DNA of 64,000 nt from positions 1-64,000 of the forward strand of contig NZ_JBGFGP010000167.1 of the NCBI RefSeq assembly GCF_041224545.1, given 5' to 3'. How positions within the stretch are numbered: the stretch's first letter is position 1; every line of letters starts with the position of its first letter. The stretch is from Sedimentitalea sp041224545 (GTDB taxonomy: Bacteria; Pseudomonadota; Alphaproteobacteria; Rhodobacterales; Rhodobacteraceae). Below are positions 53,206 to 60,786 of this stretch, piece by piece. The notes beneath the pieces are model-generated. The model saw only the letters and a program-made list of their open reading frames with translations, made no database searches and was not told where the DNA came from. Both the position numbers and the translations under genes were made by a program.

Positions 53206-54663
53206 TCATGCGGCCAGACAACGCGCGATCAGTTCGATACCCGGCGGGATCCGGGATGCCGGGATCGAGGAATAGCCCAGCCGGTAGTAGTTGCGCGGTT
53301 GTTCCGATCCGGCAAAGAACGGGGCGCCCGGCTCGATCACCACGCCGTTGCGGGCGAGCTCCTGCGCGACCGCGGTCATGTCGGTGCCGGAGCGGGCGCG
53401 CATCCACAGGGACGAACCGCCATAGACGCCACGCCCTGCGATGGTGAGGCCATGATCGCTCACGGCTTGCTCGATGACCTGCCTGCGGTCGTGCAAAGCC
53501 TTGGACATGCGGCGAATCTGGGCGTCGAAGTGACCAAGGCTGAGAAAATAGGCGGCGGTGCGCTGCAAATGGCCCGGCGGGTGACGCAAGACGCTGGCGC
53601 GCAACGCGCGGGCCTGCTCGATGAAGGGCTCGGAGCCAACGATATAGCCGAGCCGAAGCCCGGGGCAGAGCGATTTCGAAAAACTGCCCACGTAGATCAC
53701 CCGTCCGTCGCGATCGAGCGACTTGAGCGCCGGGGAGGGCGCGGCGAGAAAAGCGAGTTCGAATTCGTAATCATCCTCGACAATCAGCGCATCCAGATCA
53801 CGAGCGCGGTCGAGCAGCGCGCGCCGCCGCGCCAGCGGCATGGTCGCGGTGGTCGGCGACTGGTGACTGGGGGTGGTAAAGATCACGTCGGTATCGTCGG
53901 GCAACTCATCCGGGGGCAGCCCGTCTGCATCGACCCGCAACGGAACCATCGCGCATCGCGATTGTCGCAGGATGTCGCGCAGGGCGTGATAGCACGGATC
54001 CTCGACCGCCGCTTTGCGGGTCGGGTCAAGCAGGACCTGCGCGGTCAGCCAGAGCGCGTTCTGCGCCCCCATCGTGATCAGGATCTGTTCCGGTCGCGCC
54101 GCGATACCGCGACGGGGCAGGGTGTGGCGCGCGATGAATTCCACCAGCAACGGATCGTCCCGATCGAAATAATCACCGGTCAGCGACGTGAAATCCTTTT
54201 GCCCCAATGCGCGCAGCGCGCAGAGCCGCCAATTGGCGTGATCAAACAGCGTCGGATCGGCCTGGCCATAGATGAAAGGGTAGCGATAGCTGTGCCAGTC
54301 GGCCGGCTTTTGCGGCGTGTCCCCGCCGGTAAACCTGCGGCAGAGCGCGTGCTCCCAGTCGACGCGATCCTGTGTGCTGTGCGACGGGGCATAGACCGGC
54401 GGCACCGGCGCGTTGTCCGACACGAAATACCCGGATCGTCCGCGCGATGTCAGGTAATCGTTGGCCAGCAGTTCTGTATAGGCGAGCGTCACGGTAATCC
54501 GGCTGACGCCCAGATGCCCGGCCAGCTTGCGCGAAGACGGTAACTTTTCGCCACGATGAAACCGGCCCGACAGGATGCCCTCTGCGACAACCTGCTGAAT
54601 CTGGGCCTGCAACGTGCCCTGTGCATCGGGGTTCAAGAAGAAGGTGTCGACCGAGATTGCCAT
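53206..54663 (-). CDS. tauR: TauR, MocR-type (GntR/aminotransferase-fold) regulator of taurine genes
   Basis: Start chosen at ATG 54663 (485 residues). A GntR winged helix spans about 15-75 (GEKLPSSRKLAGHLGVSRIT), then a class I aminotransferase fold (about 110-485) with the PLP-Schiff-base Lys in GSFSKSLCPGLRLGY near residue 307. TauR needs PLP and taurine to activate tpa, tauABC and xsc promoters in Rhodobacter. The gene lies between xsc and tpa, and a TauR-site pair lies just ahead of it in reversed sense. Confidence 0.9.
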   Translation of the reverse strand: MAISVDTFFLNPDAQGTLQAQIQQVVAEGILSGRFHRGEKLPSSRKLAGHLGVSRITVTLAYTELLANDYLTSRGRSGYFVSDNAPVPPVYAPSHSTQDRVDWEHALCRRFTGGDTPQKPADWHSYRYPFIYGQADPTLFDHANWRLCALRALGQKDFTSLTGDYFDRDDPLLVEFIARHTLPRRGIAARPEQILITMGAQNALWLTAQVLLDPTRKAAVEDPCYHALRDILRQSRCAMVPLRVDADGLPPDELPDDTDVIFTTPSHQSPTTATMPLARRRALLDRARDLDALIVEDDYEFELAFLAAPSPALKSLDRDGRVIYVGSFSKSLCPGLRLGYIVGSEPFIEQARALRASVLRHPPGHLQRTAAYFLSLGHFDAQIRRMSKALHDRRQVIEQAVSDHGLTIAGRGVYGGSSLWMRARSGTDMTAVAQELARNGVVIEPGAPFFAGSEQPRNYYRLGYSSIPASRIPPGIELIARCLAA

Positions 54664-54676
54664 GACGCAGGATAGA

Positions 54677-54707
54677 CTGGACCTAGCGCGCTTGCAATCT
54701 GGACTTA
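54677..54707 (+). promoter_or_regulatory. TauR-type repeat pair upstream of tauR
   Basis: CTGGACCTA (54677-54685) and CTGGACTTA (54699-54707) run in the same direction on the plus strand, 22 bases apart, between tpa and tauR. They lie 14-44 bases ahead of the tauR ATG and read away from tauR, opposite in sense to the pairs at tpa and xsc. That position would block the tauR promoter, suggesting autorepression. Confidence 0.78.
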
Positions 54708-54751
54708 TGGGGATATGGCGCGGGAAAGCACCCGCGCCAGTCCGTTTTCTA

Positions 54752-56143
54752 TCAGCCGAAGACCCGGCCCAGTGCGCCATCGACCGCGTCGGTGATCTGG
54801 TCGATATCGTCGGTCCCGGCGATCAGGGCGGGCGAGAAGCAAAGCGTGTTGTTGTAGCCCGGAACAGAGCGGTTGGTCATGCCGATGATGACGCCCTGCG
54901 CCATGCAGTCGGCCACCACAGCCTGAACCTTTTTCTCGGCCATCGGTGCCCGGCTTTCGCGATCCTGTACCAGCTCGGCCCCGAGGAACAGCCCTTTTCC
55001 GCGCACGTCGCCGATCACGGCGTGTTTTTCCATCAGCGCGTTCAGGTTCCCCATCATGTGCTCGCCCATGCGGGTGGTGTTGTCGAGCAGGTCCTCGTCT
55101 TCGATGATGCGCAGGTTTTCCATCGCCGCTGCGGGCCCGGCCGTGCATCCGCCAAAGGTCGAGATGTCGCGGAAATAATCGAGCGGATCATCGGCGTTGG
55201 TCTTGAACTTGTCGAACATTCCCTCGTTGGTCACGAGGCATGCGATCGCGGCATAGCCGGAGGCAACGCCCTTGGCCATCGTCACCATGTCGGGTTTGAC
55301 GCCGAAATGCTGATAACCGAACCATGTGCCGGTGCGGCCGACGCCACAGACGACCTCGTCTATATGCAGCAGGATGTCGTATTTCGCGCAGATTTCCTGC
55401 ACCCGCTCCCAATAGCCGCTTGGCGGGGCGATGACGCCACCGCCGGCAGTGACCGGTTCAAGGCACAGGGACGCAACCGTGTCCGGACCTTCGCGCAGCA
55501 CTGCGGCCTCGATCTGGTCTGCGGCCCAGAGGCCGTAGTTTTCCGTGGGGGCGCCGTCTTGCTCGAAGGCGCGGTATTCGAGGCAATGGGGCACCCGCAC
55601 AAAGCCGGGAGTGAATGGCCCGTATTGTGCGTTGCGTTCGTCCTGGCCGCCGGCGGACAGGCAGCTGATGGTGGTGCCGTGATAGTCGCGTTCACGGTAC
55701 AGGATCTTGTGCTTCTTGCCGCCGTATTTCTTGTGCGCGATCTGGCGCACCATCTTGAACGCTTTCTCGTTCGCTTCAGAGCCCGAGTTGCAGTAGTAGA
55801 CCCGGCTCATGCCCGGCATCTTTTCGATCAGCTTTTCGGCGAAGGTCGCTCCTGGGATCGAACCGGCGGAACCGGCAAAATAGTTGAGCTTGATCAGTTG
55901 ATCGCGCACGGCGTTGGCGATGGATTCGCGCCCGTAGCCGACATTCACGGTCCAGACCCCGCCGGACACGGCATCCAGGTGCTCCTTGCCGTTCTGATCC
56001 CAGACACGCATGCCCTTGCCTTCGACGATGATCTTTGGATCGGTCGTCTCATAGGGCTTGTGCTGGCTCAGATGGTGCCAGATATGCGCCTTGTCGGCCT
56101 CGACGACGCGAGAAATGTCATTTTCATTGAACGTACCGTCCAT
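54752..56143 (-). CDS. tpa: Taurine:pyruvate aminotransferase
   Basis: Start chosen at ATG 56143, with a ribosome-binding site AAAGGA upstream (463 residues). The class III aminotransferase motifs are present: NSGSEANEKAFKMVRQIAH near residue 114, HIDEVVCGVGRTGTWFGY near 258 and the PLP lysine in TMAKGVASGYAAIACL near 287. In Rhodobacteraceae this gene moves the amino group of taurine to pyruvate, giving sulfoacetaldehyde and alanine. It is divergent from tauABC. Confidence 0.92.
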   Translation of the reverse strand: MDGTFNENDISRVVEADKAHIWHHLSQHKPYETTDPKIIVEGKGMRVWDQNGKEHLDAVSGGVWTVNVGYGRESIANAVRDQLIKLNYFAGSAGSIPGATFAEKLIEKMPGMSRVYYCNSGSEANEKAFKMVRQIAHKKYGGKKHKILYRERDYHGTTISCLSAGGQDERNAQYGPFTPGFVRVPHCLEYRAFEQDGAPTENYGLWAADQIEAAVLREGPDTVASLCLEPVTAGGGVIAPPSGYWERVQEICAKYDILLHIDEVVCGVGRTGTWFGYQHFGVKPDMVTMAKGVASGYAAIACLVTNEGMFDKFKTNADDPLDYFRDISTFGGCTAGPAAAMENLRIIEDEDLLDNTTRMGEHMMGNLNALMEKHAVIGDVRGKGLFLGAELVQDRESRAPMAEKKVQAVVADCMAQGVIIGMTNRSVPGYNNTLCFSPALIAGTDDIDQITDAVDGALGRVFG

Positions 56144-56547
56144 GGCATGTCCTTTCAGGGAACAAAGAAGAGCGCACGACAAGGCTGGCTTGGGATGCCA
56201 GAGTCGTCATCAATCCAGCATGAGCGCAAATCGCGCGCAGTTCGTAGGTCCAGATTTCGATGCGGATTAAGTCCAGAAATCGCACCCAAAGTCATCGGTC
56301 GGAACCATGATGCTGATTATCGCGCTGAATAATAACGTTAAATTGAGCCGCATTCGGGGCGCTTGTGAATTTGAGCGTTGTCATCACACGGATCTGCCGC
56401 ACATAAAAGCATTGATCGAGAACTGGAATCGGGTTCCGATTGGTCGCAGGAGACCGACCCGCGCGCGCTGACGGTCTCAAACGAGAGGCGGCTGACCGCC
56501 CGAAATTCGACAATCTGCCGATATGGCAGGCAACCGGGAGATATTGC
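56144..56547. promoter_or_regulatory. 404-bp divergent promoter region between tpa and tauA
   Basis: No gene is seen here. It holds a TauR repeat pair at its tpa-proximal side (56245-56276) and AT-rich stretches around 56310-56350, and must contain both divergent promoters. Exact start sites cannot be placed by eye. Confidence 0.7.
56245..56276 (-). promoter_or_regulatory. TauR-type repeat pair between tpa and tauA
   Basis: On the minus strand CTGGACTTAA (56276-56267) and CTGGACCTA (56253-56245) repeat 23 bases apart, reading toward tpa. The distance to the tpa ATG is 100-130 bases, and to tauA about 270. This is the best match in the window to the known TauR site. Confidence 0.82.
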
Positions 56548-57546
56548 ATGAAATTGAAGTCCAGACTGATGGGTGCCGTGGCTGGCGTTGCCGCTCTGAG
56601 CGCGGCACAGGTCGCCGCTGCCGAAGAGATTACCGTCGGCTATTTTCTCGAATGGCCCATGCCGTTTGAATATGCCAAGGTAATGGGCACCTATGACGAA
56701 GAGATGGGTGTGACGGTCAACTGGGTCAGCTTTGATACCGGCACCGCGATGAGCGCCGCGATGGCTTCTGGCGATGTTCAACTGAGCGTCAGCCAGGGCG
56801 TGCCGCCTTTTGTCGTCGCCGTCAGTGCCGGGCAGGACCTTCAGGCGCTGGATGTGGCAATCAGCTATTCCGAGAATGACAACTGCGTGGTTCATTCCGA
56901 TCTCGAGATCGACAAGGACTCCGCTGGCGAACTCGCGGGCAAGAAGGTGGCCGTGCCTTTGGGAACCGCGGCGCATTACGGGTTCCTCAAGCAGATGGAT
57001 CATTTCGGCGTCTCGCTCGACAGCCTCGAAGTGGTCGATATGGCGCCGCCGGATGGCGCGGCCGCGCTGGCGCAGGGCGCTGTTGACATGGCCTGCGGCT
57101 GGGGCGGATCGCTGCGCCGGATGCTGGAGCATGGCAATGTCCTGCTGAGCGGTGCGGAGAAGGAAGAACTGGGTATTCTGGTGTTTGACGTCACCTCGGG
57201 TCCGGCGAACTGGGTCGCGGAGAATTCGGACCTTGTTGCCAAGTTCCTCAAGGTTACGGCCGATGCCAATGCGATGTGGGCGGACGAAGCAAACCGCGAG
57301 ATGATGTTGCCGGTGATTGCCAAGGATGCGGGCATGGATGTCGAAGCCACTGCCGAGACCATGGCCACGTTCGAGTTTCCGTCGGTCGACGAACAATTGA
57401 CCGCTAAATGGCTCGGCGGCGGTGCGCAGGGCTTCATGAAGGGCGTCGCGGACGTGTTTGTGGCTTCCGGCAGTATCGATGCCGCCAAGGACACCTATGA
57501 GAACGCGATCAATATCGGGCCGCTTCAAACGGCGTCCGGATCGTAG
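56548..57546 (+). CDS. tauA: Taurine ABC transporter substrate-binding protein
   Basis: The ATG at 56548 follows GGGAGA; 332 residues. A signal peptide (1-24, ending VAAA) precedes a TauA/SsuA-type binding fold beginning EEITVGYFLEWPMPFEY. The segment DVQLSVSQGVPPFVVAVSAG and ACGWGGSLRRMLEHG are typical. It binds taurine in the periplasm and delivers it to TauBC. A strong hairpin follows the gene. Confidence 0.88.
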   Translation: MKLKSRLMGAVAGVAALSAAQVAAAEEITVGYFLEWPMPFEYAKVMGTYDEEMGVTVNWVSFDTGTAMSAAMASGDVQLSVSQGVPPFVVAVSAGQDLQALDVAISYSENDNCVVHSDLEIDKDSAGELAGKKVAVPLGTAAHYGFLKQMDHFGVSLDSLEVVDMAPPDGAAALAQGAVDMACGWGGSLRRMLEHGNVLLSGAEKEELGILVFDVTSGPANWVAENSDLVAKFLKVTADANAMWADEANREMMLPVIAKDAGMDVEATAETMATFEFPSVDEQLTAKWLGGGAQGFMKGVADVFVASGSIDAAKDTYENAINIGPLQTASGS

Positions 57547-57557
57547 GAACGCCATCC

Positions 57558-57601
57558 GGAGCCGGGCGCGGAATTGTGCCTGGCTCCATTGCGACCTTTT
57601 T
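57558..57601 (+). terminator. Intra-operon hairpin between tauA and tauB
   Basis: GGAGCCGGGCGC (57558-57569) and GTGCCTGGCTCC (57576-57587) form a 12-bp stem with two G-U pairs around GGAATT, 11 bases after the tauA stop; a T5 run lies nine bases further on. Because tauB is 254 bases downstream on the same strand, partial termination or 3'-end stabilisation of tauA mRNA is likely, a common way to raise binding-protein output. Confidence 0.6.
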
Positions 57602-57800
57602 GACCGCAGACGTCGGGGCCCGAAGGACCCGCATGATGTGTTGACCGCGTCCTGATCCGGGCCACGCCCATGCGCGAAGGGCCGGATTGGCCAGTCGCGT
57701 CGCGACAACGCCCTCGCCGGCACAGGCTCCGCATGCCCGGACCCGCGCCGTTCCTGCCGGTTGAACCGGTTTTCAGAGCCAGAAGGAAAACGCCTATCCC

Positions 57801-58607
57801 ATGACCGGACTTGCCATTGAAAACCTGTCCATGCGCTTTGAGTTACCGAACGGCGGTTCGGTTCAGGCGCTCAAGGATGTATCACTGAACCTGAGTCAGG
57901 GCGAATTGCTGTCGGTGCTCGGTCCGTCAGGCTGTGGCAAGACGACGCTCCTGAACATCGTCGCCGGGTTTCTGGCCCCGACCGAGGGGCAGATCGTCAT
58001 GAACGGGCATACCGTGACAGGCCCCGACGCCGAGCGCGGTATGGTGTTCCAGCAGGGCGCGCTGTTCGAATGGATGAGCGTGCGCGAGAATGTCGGGTTC
58101 GGCCCGCGCATGAAAGGCATGCCCAGGAAAGACATGAATGAGACGGTCGATCATCTGTTGGACGTGGTCGGCTTGCAGGATTTCAAGGAAAAGGCGGTTT
58201 ACGAACTATCCGGCGGCATGCAGCAGCGGGTCGCGCTGGCGCGGTGTCTGGCTAATGATCCCGACGTGATCCTGATGGACGAACCCTTGGGGGCGCTCGA
58301 TGCCCTGACTCGGGAAAAGATGCAGTCGCTGGTTCTGAAGCTGTGGAAGGAAACCGGCAAGACGATCATCCTGATTACCCACTCGGTCGAAGAGGCACTG
58401 TTGCTGGGCGAGAGGTTGCTGGTGATGGCACCGCGTCCGGGTCGCATTCACAAGGAATACCGCCTTCCCTTTGCAGATCTCGGCGTCGGTCAGGATCTGC
58501 GCGAGGTGAAAAAACACCCTGACTTTGCGGTCAAGCGCGAGGAAATTCTCGGCATGATCTGGGATATGGAGGAAGAAATCATGGGACGCACGGAGGCAAG
58601 CGCATGA
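57801..58607 (+). CDS. tauB: Taurine ABC transporter ATP-binding protein
   Basis: The 268-residue protein has all ABC motifs: Walker A GPSGCGKTT near residue 40, Q-loop VFQQG near 83, signature LSGGMQQR near 138, Walker B VILMDEPLGALDA near 156 and the switch His in LITHSV near 194. An AGAAGGAAA site precedes the ATG. It powers TauC; the tauB stop overlaps tauC by ATGA. Confidence 0.93.
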   Translation: MTGLAIENLSMRFELPNGGSVQALKDVSLNLSQGELLSVLGPSGCGKTTLLNIVAGFLAPTEGQIVMNGHTVTGPDAERGMVFQQGALFEWMSVRENVGFGPRMKGMPRKDMNETVDHLLDVVGLQDFKEKAVYELSGGMQQRVALARCLANDPDVILMDEPLGALDALTREKMQSLVLKLWKETGKTIILITHSVEEALLLGERLLVMAPRPGRIHKEYRLPFADLGVGQDLREVKKHPDFAVKREEILGMIWDMEEEIMGRTEASA

Positions 58608-59872
58608 TCCCCCTGCTGATATATGTCGCGATCTTCGTGGTGTCCTATCTCGTGTTCACCAAGCTGATCCCCCATGCCGCACGCAGCGATTATACATCGC
58701 TCAAGACCGTGACATTCGGCGACGAAAGTGCCGTGACCCCGAACCGGGCGGCATCGGTCATTTCGGTTCTGACTCTGTTCCTGTTGTGGGGGATGTTCAC
58801 CGGCTCGGCCTTGCTGCCAAAATTCCTGCACATGCCGGGTCCCTTCGAGGGGACGGCGACCTTTGAATACACGGCGCAACTGCCTGACGGAGATCGCGAC
58901 AACGCGACGGTGACGGTGCTGGTGCATCCGGTGGATGAAGAGGCGACCGAGCCCGAGGTCGAGCCCGGCGAAGGCTGGGCCAAGAACGATTCCGCGACCA
59001 TCGGCGTCTGGCGCAGCGGCTTGATCCGTGTCGACCGCAACGATGAATTCGGCCGCGATGAAGGTGCCGAGGTCGTCGCCGTCAACGGCACACCCATCGC
59101 GCCGGGCGGCGAGGTCGAGATCGAGTATGGGCGCGTCGGCATGAGTCCGAAGGGCACGCTCAATTTCGAGCCGGCCAAGGGCTGGCAGATGGAACCGATC
59201 TGGCTGCCCGCGCCGGAGGATGTCGTGGCGCGGGTTGTTGAAATCGCCAGGGAAGGGTTTCGCGGATCAACCCTGTGGGAGCATCTGGGCTATTCGCTGT
59301 TCCGCGTTGTGGTCGGCTTTTTCTTCGGGGCGCTGGTTGGCATTCCTCTGGGATATGCGATGGGGCTGTCGGACTGGTTCCGGGGCTGGTTCGATCCGAT
59401 CGTCGAGTTCATGCGCCCGGTGCCGCCGCTTGCCTTGATCCCTCTGGTCATCATCTGGGCGGGCATCGGCGAGACAGGCAAGATCATCCTGCTGTTCCTC
59501 GCGGCTCTCTGGATCATGGCGATCGCGGCGCGTTCCGGGGTATCTGGCGTCAAGATTTCCAAGGTGCACGCGGCCTATTCGCTCGGAGCAAGCAAGAGCC
59601 AGATCATGCGCTTTGTGATCGTGCCCAACTCGTTGCCCGAAATCTTCACCGGTGCACGGGTCGCGATGGGTGTGTGTTGGGGCACGGTGGTCGCCGCCGA
59701 ACTGGTGGCCGCTGAAAAAGGTGCCGGCATGATGATCATGGTCGCGTCCAAGTTCCAGAACACGGATATCGTCATCATGGGTATAATCCTGATCGGAATC
59801 ATCGGCTTTGGCATCGATATTCTGATGCGCTGGGCCGAACGCATCCTCGTGCCGTGGAAGGGCAAAGGCTGA
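58604..59872 (+). CDS. tauC: Taurine ABC transporter permease with N-terminal extracytoplasmic insert
   Basis: The 422-residue protein is about 150 residues longer than standard TauC (about 275). Two membrane helices (about 3-22 and 48-70) frame a soluble stretch, and a large hydrophilic domain (about 72-200) contains GAEVVAVNGTPIAPGGEVEI, which has a PDZ-like turn. The usual permease core follows (about 215-415), including the EAA-loop SLGASKSQIMRFVIVPNSLP near residue 325. The function of the extra domain is unknown. Confidence 0.85.
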   Translation: MIPLLIYVAIFVVSYLVFTKLIPHAARSDYTSLKTVTFGDESAVTPNRAASVISVLTLFLLWGMFTGSALLPKFLHMPGPFEGTATFEYTAQLPDGDRDNATVTVLVHPVDEEATEPEVEPGEGWAKNDSATIGVWRSGLIRVDRNDEFGRDEGAEVVAVNGTPIAPGGEVEIEYGRVGMSPKGTLNFEPAKGWQMEPIWLPAPEDVVARVVEIAREGFRGSTLWEHLGYSLFRVVVGFFFGALVGIPLGYAMGLSDWFRGWFDPIVEFMRPVPPLALIPLVIIWAGIGETGKIILLFLAALWIMAIAARSGVSGVKISKVHAAYSLGASKSQIMRFVIVPNSLPEIFTGARVAMGVCWGTVVAAELVAAEKGAGMMIMVASKFQNTDIVIMGIILIGIIGFGIDILMRWAERILVPWKGKG

Positions 59873-59903
59873 CCCGATCCGCGTAATCTTGCCGACAGGG
59901 AGG

Positions 59904-59935
59904 CCCCGGGGTGGTGTCATGGCCCCGGGGTTTTT
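59904..59935 (+). terminator. Rho-independent terminator after tauC
   Basis: CCCCGGGG occurs at 59904-59911 and again at 59923-59930; the two pair (with an extra G-C neighbourhood) around an 11-base loop and are followed by TTTTTCG. It starts 31 bases after the tauC stop and is a strong terminator for tauABC. Confidence 0.85.
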
Positions 59936-59981
59936 CGTTTTTGCGCCAATTTTTTCGGTGAAGCGGACAATCTTGATGATG

Positions 59982-60006
59982 AGGTGAAATATTTCGCATT
60001 TCACCT
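59982..60006. promoter_or_regulatory. Perfect 9-bp dyad upstream of a secreted-protein gene
   Basis: AGGTGAAAT (59982-59990) and ATTTCACCT (59998-60006) are exact inverted repeats around seven bases, 156 bases upstream of the ATG at 60162. Its GTGAAA/TTTCAC core recalls the dyad at 22326-22354. It lies between two transcription units and has no T-run, so an operator is more likely than a terminator. Confidence 0.5.
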
Positions 60007-60161
60007 TTCAATTCGTCGCCAATACTGCATGTTGCACGAGTGACGCAAATGGCGAGTGACTTGCCTTTGATTCATGTTGAAGGCGATCAGGTGCGAGCCA
60101 TAATAAGCGAGCCGGTTGCTTGTCAGCGTCTGGAAACGTAAGAAATCTCATGGAGGTTCAA

Positions 60162-60692
60162 ATGAATATTTCGCGAACTGTGACAACCGCCTGTGCCGCG
60201 TTCTGCCTGTCTGCCAGCGCCGCGCTGGCGTCGGATGGCGTTCTGCCGTCGAGCGACAGCGTGTTCACAAAGTGGGGCGAAACCGAGGGCTGGACGATCT
60301 ACAAGGACGAGACACGCAAATCCTGCCTGGCCGAGCGCGTCGACGAAGCCGGCAACGTCCTGCAAATGGGGCTGACCGCAGAGCACACACTTGGCTATAT
60401 CGGGGTGTTCACCCAGGCGGATATCGGCCTGTCCGAAGGCAAGGAAAAGCTGCTGATCGCGATCGACGGCGACCTTTACGAGGGTGAGGCCCAGCAGAAG
60501 AGCAAGCATCTGGCCGACGGCTACACCGGTGGATACGTGGTATCGAGCGACGCTGATTTCGTGACGGATATCATGAAGAAATACGAAATGGTGGTGATGC
60601 CTGAGCACGAGGGCGCATTCATCATCAACCTCGACGGCACATACAAGGCCATCGAGGAAAGCCGCAAATGCAACGAGGAAATCGGCGCCTGA
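60162..60692 (+). CDS. Secreted protein of unknown function
   Basis: The ATG at 60162 follows TGGAGG; 176 residues. A signal peptide (1-23, ASA-AALAS cleavage) is followed by a mature domain with short beta segments: SDSVFTKWGETEGWTIYKDE, a Cys in SCLAERVDEAGN, and a YEMVVMPEHEGAFIINLDG strand near the end. A second Cys in the C-terminal SRKCNEE could pair with the first. Similar secreted proteins occur in Roseobacters from memory, but no function is known. It has its own terminator at 60755. Confidence 0.68.
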   Translation: MNISRTVTTACAAFCLSASAALASDGVLPSSDSVFTKWGETEGWTIYKDETRKSCLAERVDEAGNVLQMGLTAEHTLGYIGVFTQADIGLSEGKEKLLIAIDGDLYEGEAQQKSKHLADGYTGGYVVSSDADFVTDIMKKYEMVVMPEHEGAFIINLDGTYKAIEESRKCNEEIGA

Positions 60693-60710
60693 TCGGGCGT
60701 TCGTGACAGA

Positions 60711-60738
60711 TGCCGTCACCCGGTCACGGGTGACGGCA
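60711..60738 (+). other. Perfect 12-bp stem-loop downstream of the secreted-protein gene
   Basis: TGCCGTCACCCG (60711-60722) and CGGGTGACGGCA (60727-60738) pair exactly around a GTCA loop, 18 bases after the stop. No T-run follows. It probably stabilises the transcript end ahead of the terminator at 60755-60785. Confidence 0.65.
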
Positions 60739-60754
60739 CAGACTGGATTTCCCG

Positions 60755-60785
60755 CACCCATCGCGTCATCGCGGTGGGTGTTTTT
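60755..60785 (+). terminator. Rho-independent terminator
   Basis: CACCCATCGCG (60755-60765) and CGCGGTGGGTG (60770-60780) form an 11-bp stem with one G-U around TCAT, followed directly by TTTTT. It ends the secreted-protein transcript just before the alcohol dehydrogenase stop on the other strand. Confidence 0.85.
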
Positions 60786-60786
60786 G

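Noticed and set aside
54614..56332. 572-codon antisense frame opposite tpa
   Set aside because: Tpa has full aminotransferase motifs; the reverse frame has none and no ribosome-binding site.
44618..59872. Sulfite exporter (TauE/TauZ) or alanine dehydrogenase for the taurine pathway
   Set aside because: No gene with these features is present in the window; they may lie elsewhere.
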